Of a DNA stretch of 11,046 nt, positions 1 through 6,463 are shown in pieces. Made by a program: the position numbers and the translations under genes. Source of the stretch: Thomasclavelia sp. (GTDB lineage Bacteria > Bacillota_I > Bacilli_A > Erysipelotrichales > Erysipelotrichaceae); NCBI GenBank assembly GCA_020024765.1, contig JAHHTG010000036.1, positions 1 to 11,046 of the forward strand, read 5' to 3'. Every line of letters begins with the position of its first letter. Position 1 is the first letter of the stretch. The notes under the pieces are model-generated. The model saw only the letters and a list, made by a program, of their open reading frames with translations, was not told where the DNA came from and searched no databases.

Positions 1-161
1 CTCTTGAGTTTTGGTAATTTATTAAATGCTCTATATATTGTGCAATGGAAAGATGAAAAATATGTATTTTATATTTTATATTGATTGCGTATTTGCATTT
101 TCGATTTTTGCATAAAAAATAAATGATTTTTTTGAATAACAATAAGTGATTGAAAGCAATT

Positions 162-190
162 TTGATTAACATAAAGTAAAAAAATATGAT
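162..190 (+). promoter_or_regulatory. Probable sigma-A promoter of the lipoprotein gene
   Basis: A TTGATT -35 box (162-167) and a TATGAT -10 box (185-190) are separated by exactly 17 bases. Transcription would start near 197, giving a leader of about 54 bases that contains the AAAGGGGG ribosome binding site at 235-242. The rest of 1-161 is AT-rich, and I see no convincing gene in it. Confidence 0.6.
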
Positions 191-250
191 TCGCGCAACA
201 TTTAAATTGATAAACTTCATTTTTGAATAATATTAAAGGGGGAATTATAA

Positions 251-784
251 ATGAAAAGGGTTTTAAAAGTTTTATTCATTTCGTTTTTAATGGTGTCACT
301 TTTGGCGTGTAGTAGAACTGAAGAACCAGTAATCAATAAAGCTTTAGATTCTTACGTTGAGGACGGATATTATTTTAGAGGTTATACACATTATGAAAAA
401 CCAACTGGTATTTCGACAAGTGAAAGTGTTTTTGAAACAGAAACAATTATGCGTAACTTCCCCGGTACTCAAGAATGGGATGCAGAAGAAATTGCGAATT
501 TAAATCAATTGTTTGTTGAGATGATTGACGAAATTGTTGAATTAACGAAGGATGACGAATTCACTAGCATCGATCCATTCACGCTTGATGAGGAAGGCTA
601 TATTTTTATGCTCAAGAATAGTACATATGAGGTTTTCTTTTTAGATGATAATCTCGTCGCTATAATCGACAGTGAAAGTAATCACGAATATCTAACATAT
701 AAAAATGGTGGTTACGTTGAAGTATTTGAAAGTTACGCTGCTAAGTTTAGAGACGCTATCGATAAACATTTTGCTAAAAAATAA
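251..784 (+). CDS. Predicted lipoprotein of unknown function
   Basis: This is a 177-residue protein with a lipoprotein signal peptide: a basic N-terminus (MKR, K6), a hydrophobic core, and the lipobox LLAC with the lipidated Cys at residue 20. After processing it should be anchored on the outer face of the membrane with about 157 residues exposed. The mature part is acidic, with several DE-rich stretches, and has no repeats, no further membrane segment and no catalytic motif that I recognise. The ATG is preceded by AAAGGGGG at a spacing of 8 bases, which fixes the start. A promoter (162-190) and a terminator (849-904) bracket it, so it appears monocistronic. The neighbouring kinase is convergent and gives no clue to function. 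The lipoprotein call is firm; the role is unknown. Confidence 0.85.
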   Translation: MKRVLKVLFISFLMVSLLACSRTEEPVINKALDSYVEDGYYFRGYTHYEKPTGISTSESVFETETIMRNFPGTQEWDAEEIANLNQLFVEMIDEIVELTKDDEFTSIDPFTLDEEGYIFMLKNSTYEVFFLDDNLVAIIDSESNHEYLTYKNGGYVEVFESYAAKFRDAIDKHFAKK

Positions 785-848
785 TAAATATAAAAATTAA
801 TAGCGACTAGCGAAGTATAATTTTTTTGAGGTATAATTCATAAAAAAT

Positions 849-904
849 AACAGGTGATAATCAAGTGATCGCATAATGCGAACTTGAGAGCCACCTGTTT
901 TTTT
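849..904. terminator. Multi-stem bidirectional intrinsic terminator
   Basis: Three nested perfect inverted repeats form one long hairpin: an outer 8-bp stem (849-856 with 892-899), a middle 6-bp stem (861-866 with 882-887) and an inner 6-bp stem (869-874 with 876-881, in practice 5 bp with a 3-base loop). A T tract at 898-904 serves the + strand, and the A run at 842-847 gives a T tract on the - strand. It lies between the stops of two convergent genes (784 and 919), so it probably terminates both. Confidence 0.85.
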
Positions 905-918
905 AATATATTTCGGAA

Positions 919-1854
919 TCACGAACGATTACAAATGGATTTGGGGAGAACGACTTTGGCGACGCTAGGTGTTATTGTAGCGCTCAAATGGGTTCTTGGA
1001 GCACATTCGCCGTCTTGAGTGACAATAATTGGTCGTGAGTCGAGAACTTCGATTTTAATGTTACGAACTCTTCGGTAAGTAATGACATCTGCGAGTTCGG
1101 GAATTACTTTGCCATTGGTGATGTGCTTACCTTGCTTATATTTATTTACAACTCGAGCAATTCGAATGCGACTAACTTTCTTGACTAAAACAAGATCTAA
1201 TAAACCATCTTGCATATTAGCTTCGGGGGCAGCTTTAAAACCACCACCATAAGTTTGACCATTGCAGATTGCCAACATGAGATATTCATCTTCAAAAGTT
1301 TCGCCATCCGCAATAATTCTTAGATGATGGCCAAGGTGACTACAAATGCTGGTTAGGATTGATAATTTATAGGCTGTTTCACCGCCACAAAACGGGATAC
1401 GGCGGAATTTTGGTATCCCATAGGCAACCTCAGCATCAAGACCTGCTGAACAAATTGCTGTCGCGATACCATATTCGGTTTTAATTAAATCAATTACACA
1501 ACTCTGACCTTGAATTAAATTTTTGAGATCAAGAAATTCTTCTTTAGTACCGAAGTTTCGGATGAAGTCATTACCACTGCCACAAGGTACACAAGCTGTT
1601 TCGACATTAGAGTAACCAAGACTTCCCTCAACAACTTCGTTAAGCGTCCCATCACCACCACAAGCATAGAGGCGTACTGGTTGCCTAGTCTTTGCAAATT
1701 TTTCGGCAATAACTTTTGCGTGTGCTGGATATTCGGTACTAATGATTTGATAAGATATTTTCAATTCTTCAGCTACTTGTTTAATGGCGGGCTTAAGTGT
1801 GATTTCGGGATTAGTTGTTCCTGAAATGGGATTGATAATAAATATATGTTCCAT
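919..1854 (-). CDS. Diacylglycerol kinase family lipid kinase (DagK/YegS-like)
   Basis: This 311-residue protein belongs to the DAGK catalytic-domain family, soluble or membrane-associated kinases that phosphorylate diacylglycerol, sphingosine-like or related lipids using ATP. Visible family landmarks, numbered from the ATG, are the N-terminal strand with NPISG (8-12), the nucleotide-binding GGDGT (66-70) followed by LNEV, PCGSGNDF (90-97), SAGLDAEV (136-143), and a C-terminal DGE element. Length is normal for the family. An in-frame TTG at 1872 would add six residues, but the ATG at 1854 begins the conserved first strand. GAAGG at 1866-1870 lies 11 bases upstream and serves it, whereas it would overlap the TTG. 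The stop is TGA. In low-GC Gram-positives such enzymes often recycle diacylglycerol from lipoteichoic acid synthesis (DgkB-like), but the substrate cannot be assigned here. Confidence 0.88.
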   Translation of the reverse strand: MEHIFIINPISGTTNPEITLKPAIKQVAEELKISYQIISTEYPAHAKVIAEKFAKTRQPVRLYACGGDGTLNEVVEGSLGYSNVETACVPCGSGNDFIRNFGTKEEFLDLKNLIQGQSCVIDLIKTEYGIATAICSAGLDAEVAYGIPKFRRIPFCGGETAYKLSILTSICSHLGHHLRIIADGETFEDEYLMLAICNGQTYGGGFKAAPEANMQDGLLDLVLVKKVSRIRIARVVNKYKQGKHITNGKVIPELADVITYRRVRNIKIEVLDSRPIIVTQDGECAPRTHLSATITPSVAKVVLPKSICNRS

Positions 1855-1893
1855 CGTTGTATAAACCTTCAAATCTTAATCTTAGTAATTACT

Positions 1894-1902
1894 ACTATAC
1901 CA
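1894..1902 (-). promoter_or_regulatory. Extended -10 promoter of the lipid kinase gene
   Basis: Read on the minus strand, the sequence is TGGTATAGT: a TG dinucleotide one base before TATAGT (extended -10). The start point would be near 1887, about 33 bases upstream of the ATG at 1854. I see no good -35 box, which is normal for extended -10 promoters. Confidence 0.5.
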
Positions 1903-2065
1903 CAATTTATGAAGATGGGTGCGAATTGGGTTTAAGGTATAAGACTGTAATTTAATATGATTTAATATCGAATGGTTCATAATAAGTTAGAGAAGAAACA
2001 AAACTATATAAAGCAATTGTTAGCTTTTGTTAAATAGTCTTAAATTGTTTTATATGATCGGGGTA

Positions 2066-2071
2066 TATAAT
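2066..2071 (+). promoter_or_regulatory. Candidate -10 box very close to the hydrolase start
   Basis: A perfect TATAAT ends only four bases before the ATG at 2076. If used, transcription would begin around 2076-2078, giving either a leaderless message or translation from the next in-frame ATG at 2103. The upstream TTGTTT (2045-2050) is only 15 bases away, so the -35 is weak. It may be chance in this AT-rich stretch. Confidence 0.3.
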
Positions 2072-2075
2072 GTAA

Positions 2076-3023
2076 ATGGATATTAAGGGATTATTGGAAA
2101 ATATGCAAAATAAAATAGAGTTCAGTGTTGAAAAAGATGGTTTTTATGGGATTTATTATCCTAATTCAAAGCCAAGTCAATATGCAATGATTGCGATGCT
2201 AGGGGATTCATGTGAAGACTATTTAGCGAAGAAAGGGGTTAAATGGCTTCAAAGTTTAGGAATGAATGTCTTAGCAATGAGTCCAGATAAAAATGATTAT
2301 AGTTGCCATAATTTACCACTTGAAAGATTTGGTGAAGCTGTTAGTTGGTTAAAGGATCAAGGTAACCTTGAAATTGGCTTCTTAGGAGCCTCAACCACAG
2401 GAATGTTGGGATTATTAGTTTCATCTTATTATCACGATATTTCTTTAACGATTGCGATTTCGCCGAGTGACTTTGTCATGGAAGGTTACTATCAAGAACA
2501 TGGGCTTGAACGTCCTGGCAATCACGAATCAACCGTTAGTTATAATGGTAGACCTTTGCCATACTTGCCATTTGCCTATCGTCACCCAGAGTATTGGCAA
2601 GCAATTAAAGCAGAATCGAAACGTGGCAAGAATATGATTGCAAGCCGTGAACTTTTTGATAAATCAGAAGCTTTGTGTCCTTTAACAGAAGATATGCGAA
2701 TTAAGGTTGAAAACATTCGAGGAACATTGGTTTTGCTTGGGGCTAAGGATGATTGTTTATGGAATACATGCCGTTATATCGAAAGAATGAAAAAAGTAAT
2801 CCAAAATACCAATAACCCATGTGATTTACATGTCTTGACATATGAACATGGCACACACTTCTTATTTCCAGAAAGTATGCTCAAGATGGTTCTTCCAATT
2901 GGTTCGAGCTTATTGTCAAAAATTGTATTTAAAGCAGCACATGATTATCCAAAAGAATGTCGTGAAGCGCACATTGATGTTGATCAAAAAATAAAATCTA
3001 TCTTTAATTCGTGGATGCAATAA
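2076..3023 (+). CDS. Acyl-CoA thioester hydrolase/BAAT C-terminal family alpha/beta hydrolase
   Basis: This 315-residue protein has an alpha/beta-hydrolase fold. The sequence after the nucleophile elbow, AISPSDFVMEG, then a GRPLPYLPF segment, is characteristic of the BAAT C-terminal domain (bile acid-CoA:amino acid N-acyltransferase and acyl-CoA thioesterases). The probable triad is Ser106 in GASTTG (104-109), Asp225 or Asp226 in AKDDCLW, and His261 in HGTHFLFP. The elbow departs from the usual GxSxG in having Thr at the last position. There is no signal peptide or membrane segment, so it is probably cytosolic; the substrate is unknown, and bile-acid activity should not be assumed. The start is uncertain: ATG 2076 has only GGGG (2060-2063) at long spacing, while ATG 2103 (Met10) follows AAGGGA (2085-2090). 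It is monocistronic and convergent with the HerA-like gene. Confidence 0.8.
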   Translation: MDIKGLLENMQNKIEFSVEKDGFYGIYYPNSKPSQYAMIAMLGDSCEDYLAKKGVKWLQSLGMNVLAMSPDKNDYSCHNLPLERFGEAVSWLKDQGNLEIGFLGASTTGMLGLLVSSYYHDISLTIAISPSDFVMEGYYQEHGLERPGNHESTVSYNGRPLPYLPFAYRHPEYWQAIKAESKRGKNMIASRELFDKSEALCPLTEDMRIKVENIRGTLVLLGAKDDCLWNTCRYIERMKKVIQNTNNPCDLHVLTYEHGTHFLFPESMLKMVLPIGSSLLSKIVFKAAHDYPKECREAHIDVDQKIKSIFNSWMQ

Positions 3024-3026
3024 ATT

Positions 3027-3066
3027 AAAAAATAACCGATAGACATAAGTGTTTATCGGTTATTTT
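3027..3066. terminator. Bidirectional intrinsic terminator
   Basis: A perfect 11-bp inverted repeat (3031-3041 with 3054-3064) encloses a 12-base loop. It is flanked by A residues on the left and T residues on the right, so the hairpin works on both strands. It sits in the 49-base gap between the convergent stops of the hydrolase (3023) and the HerA-like gene (3073). Confidence 0.85.
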
Positions 3067-3072
3067 AGTTTA

Positions 3073-4560
3073 TTAGTGTTTTAGAATATTGAAGATACCA
3101 CGAGTTAGTGTTTTGCCGATTTCACCGCTGATAGTTCGAATGGCAGAGTTAGCGGCTTTTTCCATTGATGATTTACGGCGTGATGTATCTTTGCCACGAA
3201 CAAGAGAATCGACAATGTCTTTTGTAGATTCGCGTGCTAAGGTACTTACGGCATTGGTTGTCGCTCTTTCAAAGACATTGCGCTTATTTGTCTTTGGTTT
3301 AGCCTTTGCTTTGGCTTCGATTTCATTTTCTCGTTCAAAGACTTCGCTTAAGATTTCTTCGGCACTGACTGGATTAACTTCTTCTTCATATTTACCATAC
3401 AGTTCAGAATATTGAATAATTTCTTGACGTCTTTGAGGATCAAGTGTACCCATATCGCTTTGTGGTGGGCAAATTATTGCTCTTTCGACAACGTTTGGCA
3501 TACCTTCGGCATCTAAACACGAAACTAGTGCTTCGCCCGTCTTAAGTTCGGTAATGACTTCCGCAGTATCGAAATTAGGATTTTCACGGAAACTCTGGGC
3601 AGCGGCTTTAACTTTTTTAATTTCAGCTGGCGTATAAGCGCGAAGTGAATGTTGAATACGATTGTTTAATTGTGTTAGGACATCATCTGGAATATCCATT
3701 GGATTTTGAGTTGCGAAATAAACACCCACGCCTTTTGAACGAATTAGTTTAACTGTTTGTTCGATTTTTTGAGTTAGGAGTTTAGGTGCATCTTCAAAAA
3801 TTAAATGAGCTTCATCAAAGAAGAAAATCATCTTTGGTTTATCTAAATCTCCGACTTCTGGTAGGTTTTCAAATAATTCAGATAGTAGCCAGATTAAGAA
3901 AGTCGAATAGATTAATGGTTTGTGATATAGTTTAGCACAATCCAAGATGTTAATGACACCTCGGCCATTTTCTTGAGTAATGAAGTCATGAATATCAAAC
4001 ATCGGTTCACCAAAGAAAATGTCGCCACCTTCATCTTCTAGGACAAGCAAAGTTCTTTGAATGGCGCCAATGCTTTGTTTTGTCATATTACCATAGTCAG
4101 CAATAAAATCTTTAATGTGATTAGAAACATATGTCAACATTGATTTTAAGTCTTTTAAATCAACTAATAATAATTCATTGTCATCGGCAATATGGAAGAT
4201 AATATTTAAGACGCCTTCTTGAACTTCGGTTAAGTTCATTAGATGTGCTAACAAGAATGGTCCCATATCAGAAACTGTCGCGCGAATTGGATGTCCACCT
4301 TCGCCTAGTACATCAAAGAAACGCACAGGATATGCTTTAAACTCAAAATTGTTTAAGCCTAAGTTTCGAATACGTTCTTCAAGTTTTTCGTTACTTGATC
4401 CGGCTTTAGCTGTACCAGCCAAATCTCCCTTGATATCTGCTAAGAATACTGGAACTCCCATATCAGAAAAACTTTCAGCCAAAACTTTAAGAGTAATGGT
4501 TTTGCCACTACCAGTACTACCAGTAATTAGGCCATGACGATTGGCCATTTTTGGTTCCAA
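3073..4560 (-). CDS. HerA-like ATPase, DUF853/YjgR family, with frameshifted 5' end
   Basis: The open frame is 495 residues from a TTG at 4560. It is a cytosolic P-loop ATPase of the helicase HerA-like DUF853 family (E. coli YjgR type, about 500 residues). Seen directly, in this numbering: PKMANRHGLITG leading into Walker A GSTGSGKT (14-21), then GVPVFLADIKGDL (35-47), Walker B IFFFDEAH (245-252), and TQNPMDIPDDVL (284-295). The charged C-terminal tail ends in a segment typical of the family. The biological role of this family is not well established. The reading frame has no ATG upstream of 4560. The family's usual N-terminal strand is present in another frame with a good ribosome site, which implies a one-base deletion near 4585 (see 4561-4622). 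Translation could restart at the TTG or at ATG 4548, keeping Walker A intact but losing about 17 to 21 residues. Confidence 0.85.
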   Translation of the reverse strand: MEPKMANRHGLITGSTGSGKTITLKVLAESFSDMGVPVFLADIKGDLAGTAKAGSSNEKLEERIRNLGLNNFEFKAYPVRFFDVLGEGGHPIRATVSDMGPFLLAHLMNLTEVQEGVLNIIFHIADDNELLLVDLKDLKSMLTYVSNHIKDFIADYGNMTKQSIGAIQRTLLVLEDEGGDIFFGEPMFDIHDFITQENGRGVINILDCAKLYHKPLIYSTFLIWLLSELFENLPEVGDLDKPKMIFFFDEAHLIFEDAPKLLTQKIEQTVKLIRSKGVGVYFATQNPMDIPDDVLTQLNNRIQHSLRAYTPAEIKKVKAAAQSFRENPNFDTAEVITELKTGEALVSCLDAEGMPNVVERAIICPPQSDMGTLDPQRRQEIIQYSELYGKYEEEVNPVSAEEILSEVFERENEIEAKAKAKPKTNKRNVFERATTNAVSTLARESTKDIVDSLVRGKDTSRRKSSMEKAANSAIRTISGEIGKTLTRGIFNILKH

Positions 4561-4622
4561 ATAGGTTGGATTATCACCTTTACCATTAAGATACGTTCAT
4601 TTTCTAACATAACTATGTCCTC
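4561..4622 (-). other. Out-of-frame original 5' end of the HerA-like gene
   Basis: On the minus strand a strong GAGGA site (4618-4622) lies seven bases before an ATG at 4608-4610, which opens a frame reading MLENERIL. That frame stops at 4527-4529 after 27 codons. The downstream frame just before the TTG reads GKGDNPTYLEPKMANRHG. Adding one T (minus strand) at about 4585 joins the two as ...ERIL, then IGKGDNPTYLEPKMANRHG, which looks like the normal start of this family. The restored protein would be about 512 residues. A real mutation and a sequencing error cannot be told apart here. Confidence 0.65.
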
Positions 4623-4641
4623 GATTCATTATTACTTACTT

Positions 4642-4660
4642 TGATGAATAACTATCATCA
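4642..4660. repeat. Inverted repeat upstream of the HerA-like gene
   Basis: TGATGA (4642-4647) and TCATCA (4655-4660) form a perfect 6-bp inverted repeat around a 7-base spacer. It is 32-50 bases upstream of the probable original ATG at 4610. It could be an operator or a small leader hairpin. The rest of the AT-rich gap up to 4917 holds the symporter's leader and no gene that I can support. Confidence 0.35.
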
Positions 4661-4847
4661 GCCACAACTAAATTATATTTTAAGTTACCAACTTTTGGAA
4701 TAGCTATCAAAAAAATCATCTGTGATATATATTGTTTCAAAAGGTCAATTACTTTTATTAAGAATTTGTGATTTTTTCGTTGATTTTTAACTATTCTATG
4801 AAAAAATGTAGAGCCAACAATTAAATAACACCAAGTTCAAAGATTTT

Positions 4848-4877
4848 TAGACAGGTTAACAATTACGGGGTTATCTA
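4848..4877 (+). promoter_or_regulatory. Weak candidate promoter of the symporter gene
   Basis: TAGACA (4848-4853) matches the -35 consensus at five of six positions. At 17-18 bases it is followed only by a poor -10 (TTATCT or TATCTA, 4871-4877). The better-looking TACTAT at 4895-4900 is too close to the ribosome site to serve, because transcripts from it would start inside AAAGGGGA (4903-4910). Confidence 0.3.
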
Positions 4878-4917
4878 AAATAAGGTAGAATTAATACTAT
4901 ATAAAGGGGAATCAAAT

Positions 4918-6270
4918 ATGAACGAAAGAGAAAATTTTAAATCACGGCTTGGTTTTTTATTAGTTAGTGCGGGCTGTGCAATCGGGATTGGGAATGTTTG
5001 GAAATTTCCGTATGTGACTGGTCAAAATGGTGGCGGATTATTTGTTTTAACTTATCTCATCTTTTTAATCATTATGGGGATTCCAGTTTTGACGATGGAA
5101 CTTGCAGTTGGACGCTCATCTCGTAAGAGTGCGGTGCTTGCATATAAAGAACTTGAACAACCACATACTAAATGGCATATTCATGGTTGGTTCTGTATTT
5201 TGGGTAATTTCATTTTAATGATGTATTACACAACAGTAGCGGGTTGGATGCTTAATTATTGCGTGAAATTTGCAACTGGTGTTTTTAATGGGATGAATGC
5301 TATAGAATCTGATTCTGTATTTGGATCAATGCTTGGCAATCCAACAGAAATGATTTTAGCGATGACATCGGTTGTATTGTTGGGATTCTTGGTTTGTTCT
5401 GGTGGTGTACAAAAGACACTTGAAAAGATTACAAAATGGATGATGATTGCTTTATTAGTTCTCATCTGCATTCTAGTCTTTCATTCTTTAACGCTTGACA
5501 ATGCACTTGCAGGGCTTAAATTCTATTTGTTGCCTGATTTAGCTCGTGCTCAAGAAGTTGGCATCGGCAATATGATTGTATCGGCGATGAACCAGGCTTT
5601 CTTTACGTTATCTTTAGGTATTGCATCAATTGAAATATTTGGTAGTTACATGTCAAAAGACCATACCTTATTGTCAGAATCGATTCGAATTGCTGGACTT
5701 GATACTTTTGTAGCCATTATGTCGGGTTTAATTATCTTCCCAGCTTGCTTTAGTTTCGGGGTTCAACCGGATTCTGGTCCAAATCTTATTTTTATGACAT
5801 TACCTAGAATTTTCGTAAATATGAACTTTGGTAACTTATGGGGCACATTATTCTTTTTGTTTATGACTTTTGCGAGTTTTTCTACGATTACAGCAGTTTT
5901 TGAAAACATTGTATCATTTTGTATTGATACTTTTGGTTGGAGCCGCAAGAAGGCTGTATCAATCAACTGTATCATTGTCTTCTTATTCAGTATTCCTTGT
6001 GTTTTAGGTTTCAACGTCTGGAGTAATGTTACTTTAATTCAAGGCAAAGGTATTTTGGATAGTGAGGATTTCATTGTGTCAAATTTGTTATTGCCACTTG
6101 GTTCATTAATATATGCAGCATTCTGCGTAACTAAATATGGTTGGGGATTTGACAATTATTTAAAAGAAGTTAACACCGGCGAGGGCATGAAGATGCCAAA
6201 ATGGACAAAGAATTACTTTAAATTCATTTTGCCAATTCTTATTCTTATTATTTTGGTTCAAGGTTTATAA
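4918..6270 (+). CDS. Sodium-dependent amino-acid transporter, NSS (SNF) family
   Basis: This 450-residue inner-membrane protein is a sodium:neurotransmitter symporter family member with the LeuT fold. It imports a substrate, in bacteria usually an amino acid, with Na+. The family signature is clear: RLGFLLVSAG, then IGIGNVWKFPY (23-32) with the unwound TM1 Asn26 corresponding to the Na1-site Asn, then QNGGG (36-40), and GIPVLTMELAVGR (54-66). The unwound TM6 shows as AFFTLSLG (227-234). TM8 carries FASFST (318-323), where the LeuT Na2 Thr-Ser pair appears as Ser-Thr. I count about 11 membrane segments, with the last at 433-449, as in the 11-TM bacterial members Tyt1 and MhsT. The start is fixed by AAAGGGGA seven bases upstream. 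It is a single-gene unit ending in its own terminator. Substrate not assignable; hydrophobic or aromatic amino acids are plausible. Confidence 0.9.
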   Translation: MNERENFKSRLGFLLVSAGCAIGIGNVWKFPYVTGQNGGGLFVLTYLIFLIIMGIPVLTMELAVGRSSRKSAVLAYKELEQPHTKWHIHGWFCILGNFILMMYYTTVAGWMLNYCVKFATGVFNGMNAIESDSVFGSMLGNPTEMILAMTSVVLLGFLVCSGGVQKTLEKITKWMMIALLVLICILVFHSLTLDNALAGLKFYLLPDLARAQEVGIGNMIVSAMNQAFFTLSLGIASIEIFGSYMSKDHTLLSESIRIAGLDTFVAIMSGLIIFPACFSFGVQPDSGPNLIFMTLPRIFVNMNFGNLWGTLFFLFMTFASFSTITAVFENIVSFCIDTFGWSRKKAVSINCIIVFLFSIPCVLGFNVWSNVTLIQGKGILDSEDFIVSNLLLPLGSLIYAAFCVTKYGWGFDNYLKEVNTGEGMKMPKWTKNYFKFILPILILIILVQGL

Positions 6271-6278
6271 CATATTCA

Positions 6279-6301
6279 AAAGGCTCACTCGAGTCTTTTT
6301 T
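6279..6301 (+). terminator. Intrinsic terminator of the symporter gene
   Basis: An 8-bp stem (6279-6286 with 6291-6298, including one G-U pair) with a four-base loop runs into six T residues (6296-6301). It begins nine bases after the stop codon. Confidence 0.85.
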
Positions 6302-6312
6302 GTTTGCAACTA

Positions 6313-6334
6313 GTGAAAATTTTGAATTTTTCAC
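6313..6334. repeat. Inverted repeat just upstream of the reductase promoter
   Basis: GTGAAAA (6313-6319) and TTTTCAC (6328-6334) form a perfect 7-bp inverted repeat with an 8-base AT-rich spacer. It ends five bases before the -35 box of the reductase promoter, a usual place for a regulator binding site. It has no T tract and follows a complete terminator, so a second terminator is unlikely. Confidence 0.45.
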
Positions 6335-6337
6335 GAA

Positions 6338-6367
6338 TTTGAAACAACTTTCAAAGAGGCTTATAAT
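6338..6367 (+). promoter_or_regulatory. Sigma-A promoter of the reductase gene with overlapping operator-like palindrome
   Basis: TTGAAA (6339-6344) and TATAAT (6362-6367) are separated by 17 bases, a near-consensus sigma-A promoter starting near 6374. A perfect 7-bp inverted repeat, TTTGAAA-CAAC-TTTCAAA (6338-6355), covers the -35 box and half the spacer. A protein bound there would block RNA polymerase, so repression is the simplest reading. The regulator is not in the window. Confidence 0.7.
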
Positions 6368-6392
6368 TAACTTAAGAATTATTTAACAAGTC

Positions 6393-6428
6393 TAATCATG
6401 ATATTGTCGAGCCAGCGACTGATGATTA
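6393..6428 (+). promoter_or_regulatory. Possible 5' leader hairpin of the reductase mRNA
   Basis: Inside the roughly 90-base leader, TAATCAT (6393-6399) pairs with ATGATTA (6422-6428), and GTCG (6406-6409) pairs with CGAC (6416-6419) inside it. The right arm can instead form a small hairpin with TAATC at 6431-6435. No T tract follows, so this is not a terminator. It may be a structured leader or chance, and it matches no riboswitch I know. Confidence 0.3.
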
Positions 6429-6463
6429 ACTAATCGTTATTAATTGAATTTGGGGGTTAAAAA

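Noticed and set aside
1..84. An open frame from the window edge ending in TGA at 82-84, possibly the tail of an upstream gene
   Set aside because: It is only 27 codons long with no recognisable motif. An open run of this length is expected by chance in one of three frames, and no terminator follows it.
1515..1709. Open frame on the minus strand inside the lipid kinase gene
   Set aside because: It is a frame-shifted shadow of the kinase with no family resemblance.
3089..3415. 108-codon open frame antisense to the HerA-like gene
   Set aside because: It lies wholly within the conserved C-terminal coding region on the other strand. The composition is a complement artefact, and there is no ribosome site.
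4582..4610. Programmed -1 frameshifting at the start of the HerA-like gene
   Set aside because: There is no X-XXY-YYZ slippery site or downstream stimulatory hairpin, and this family is not known for it. A simple one-base deletion is a better fit.
4798..4824. Tiny frame MKKCRANN upstream of the symporter, as a possible leader peptide
   Set aside because: It has no ribosome binding site, no attenuator hairpin after it, and lies upstream of the candidate promoter.
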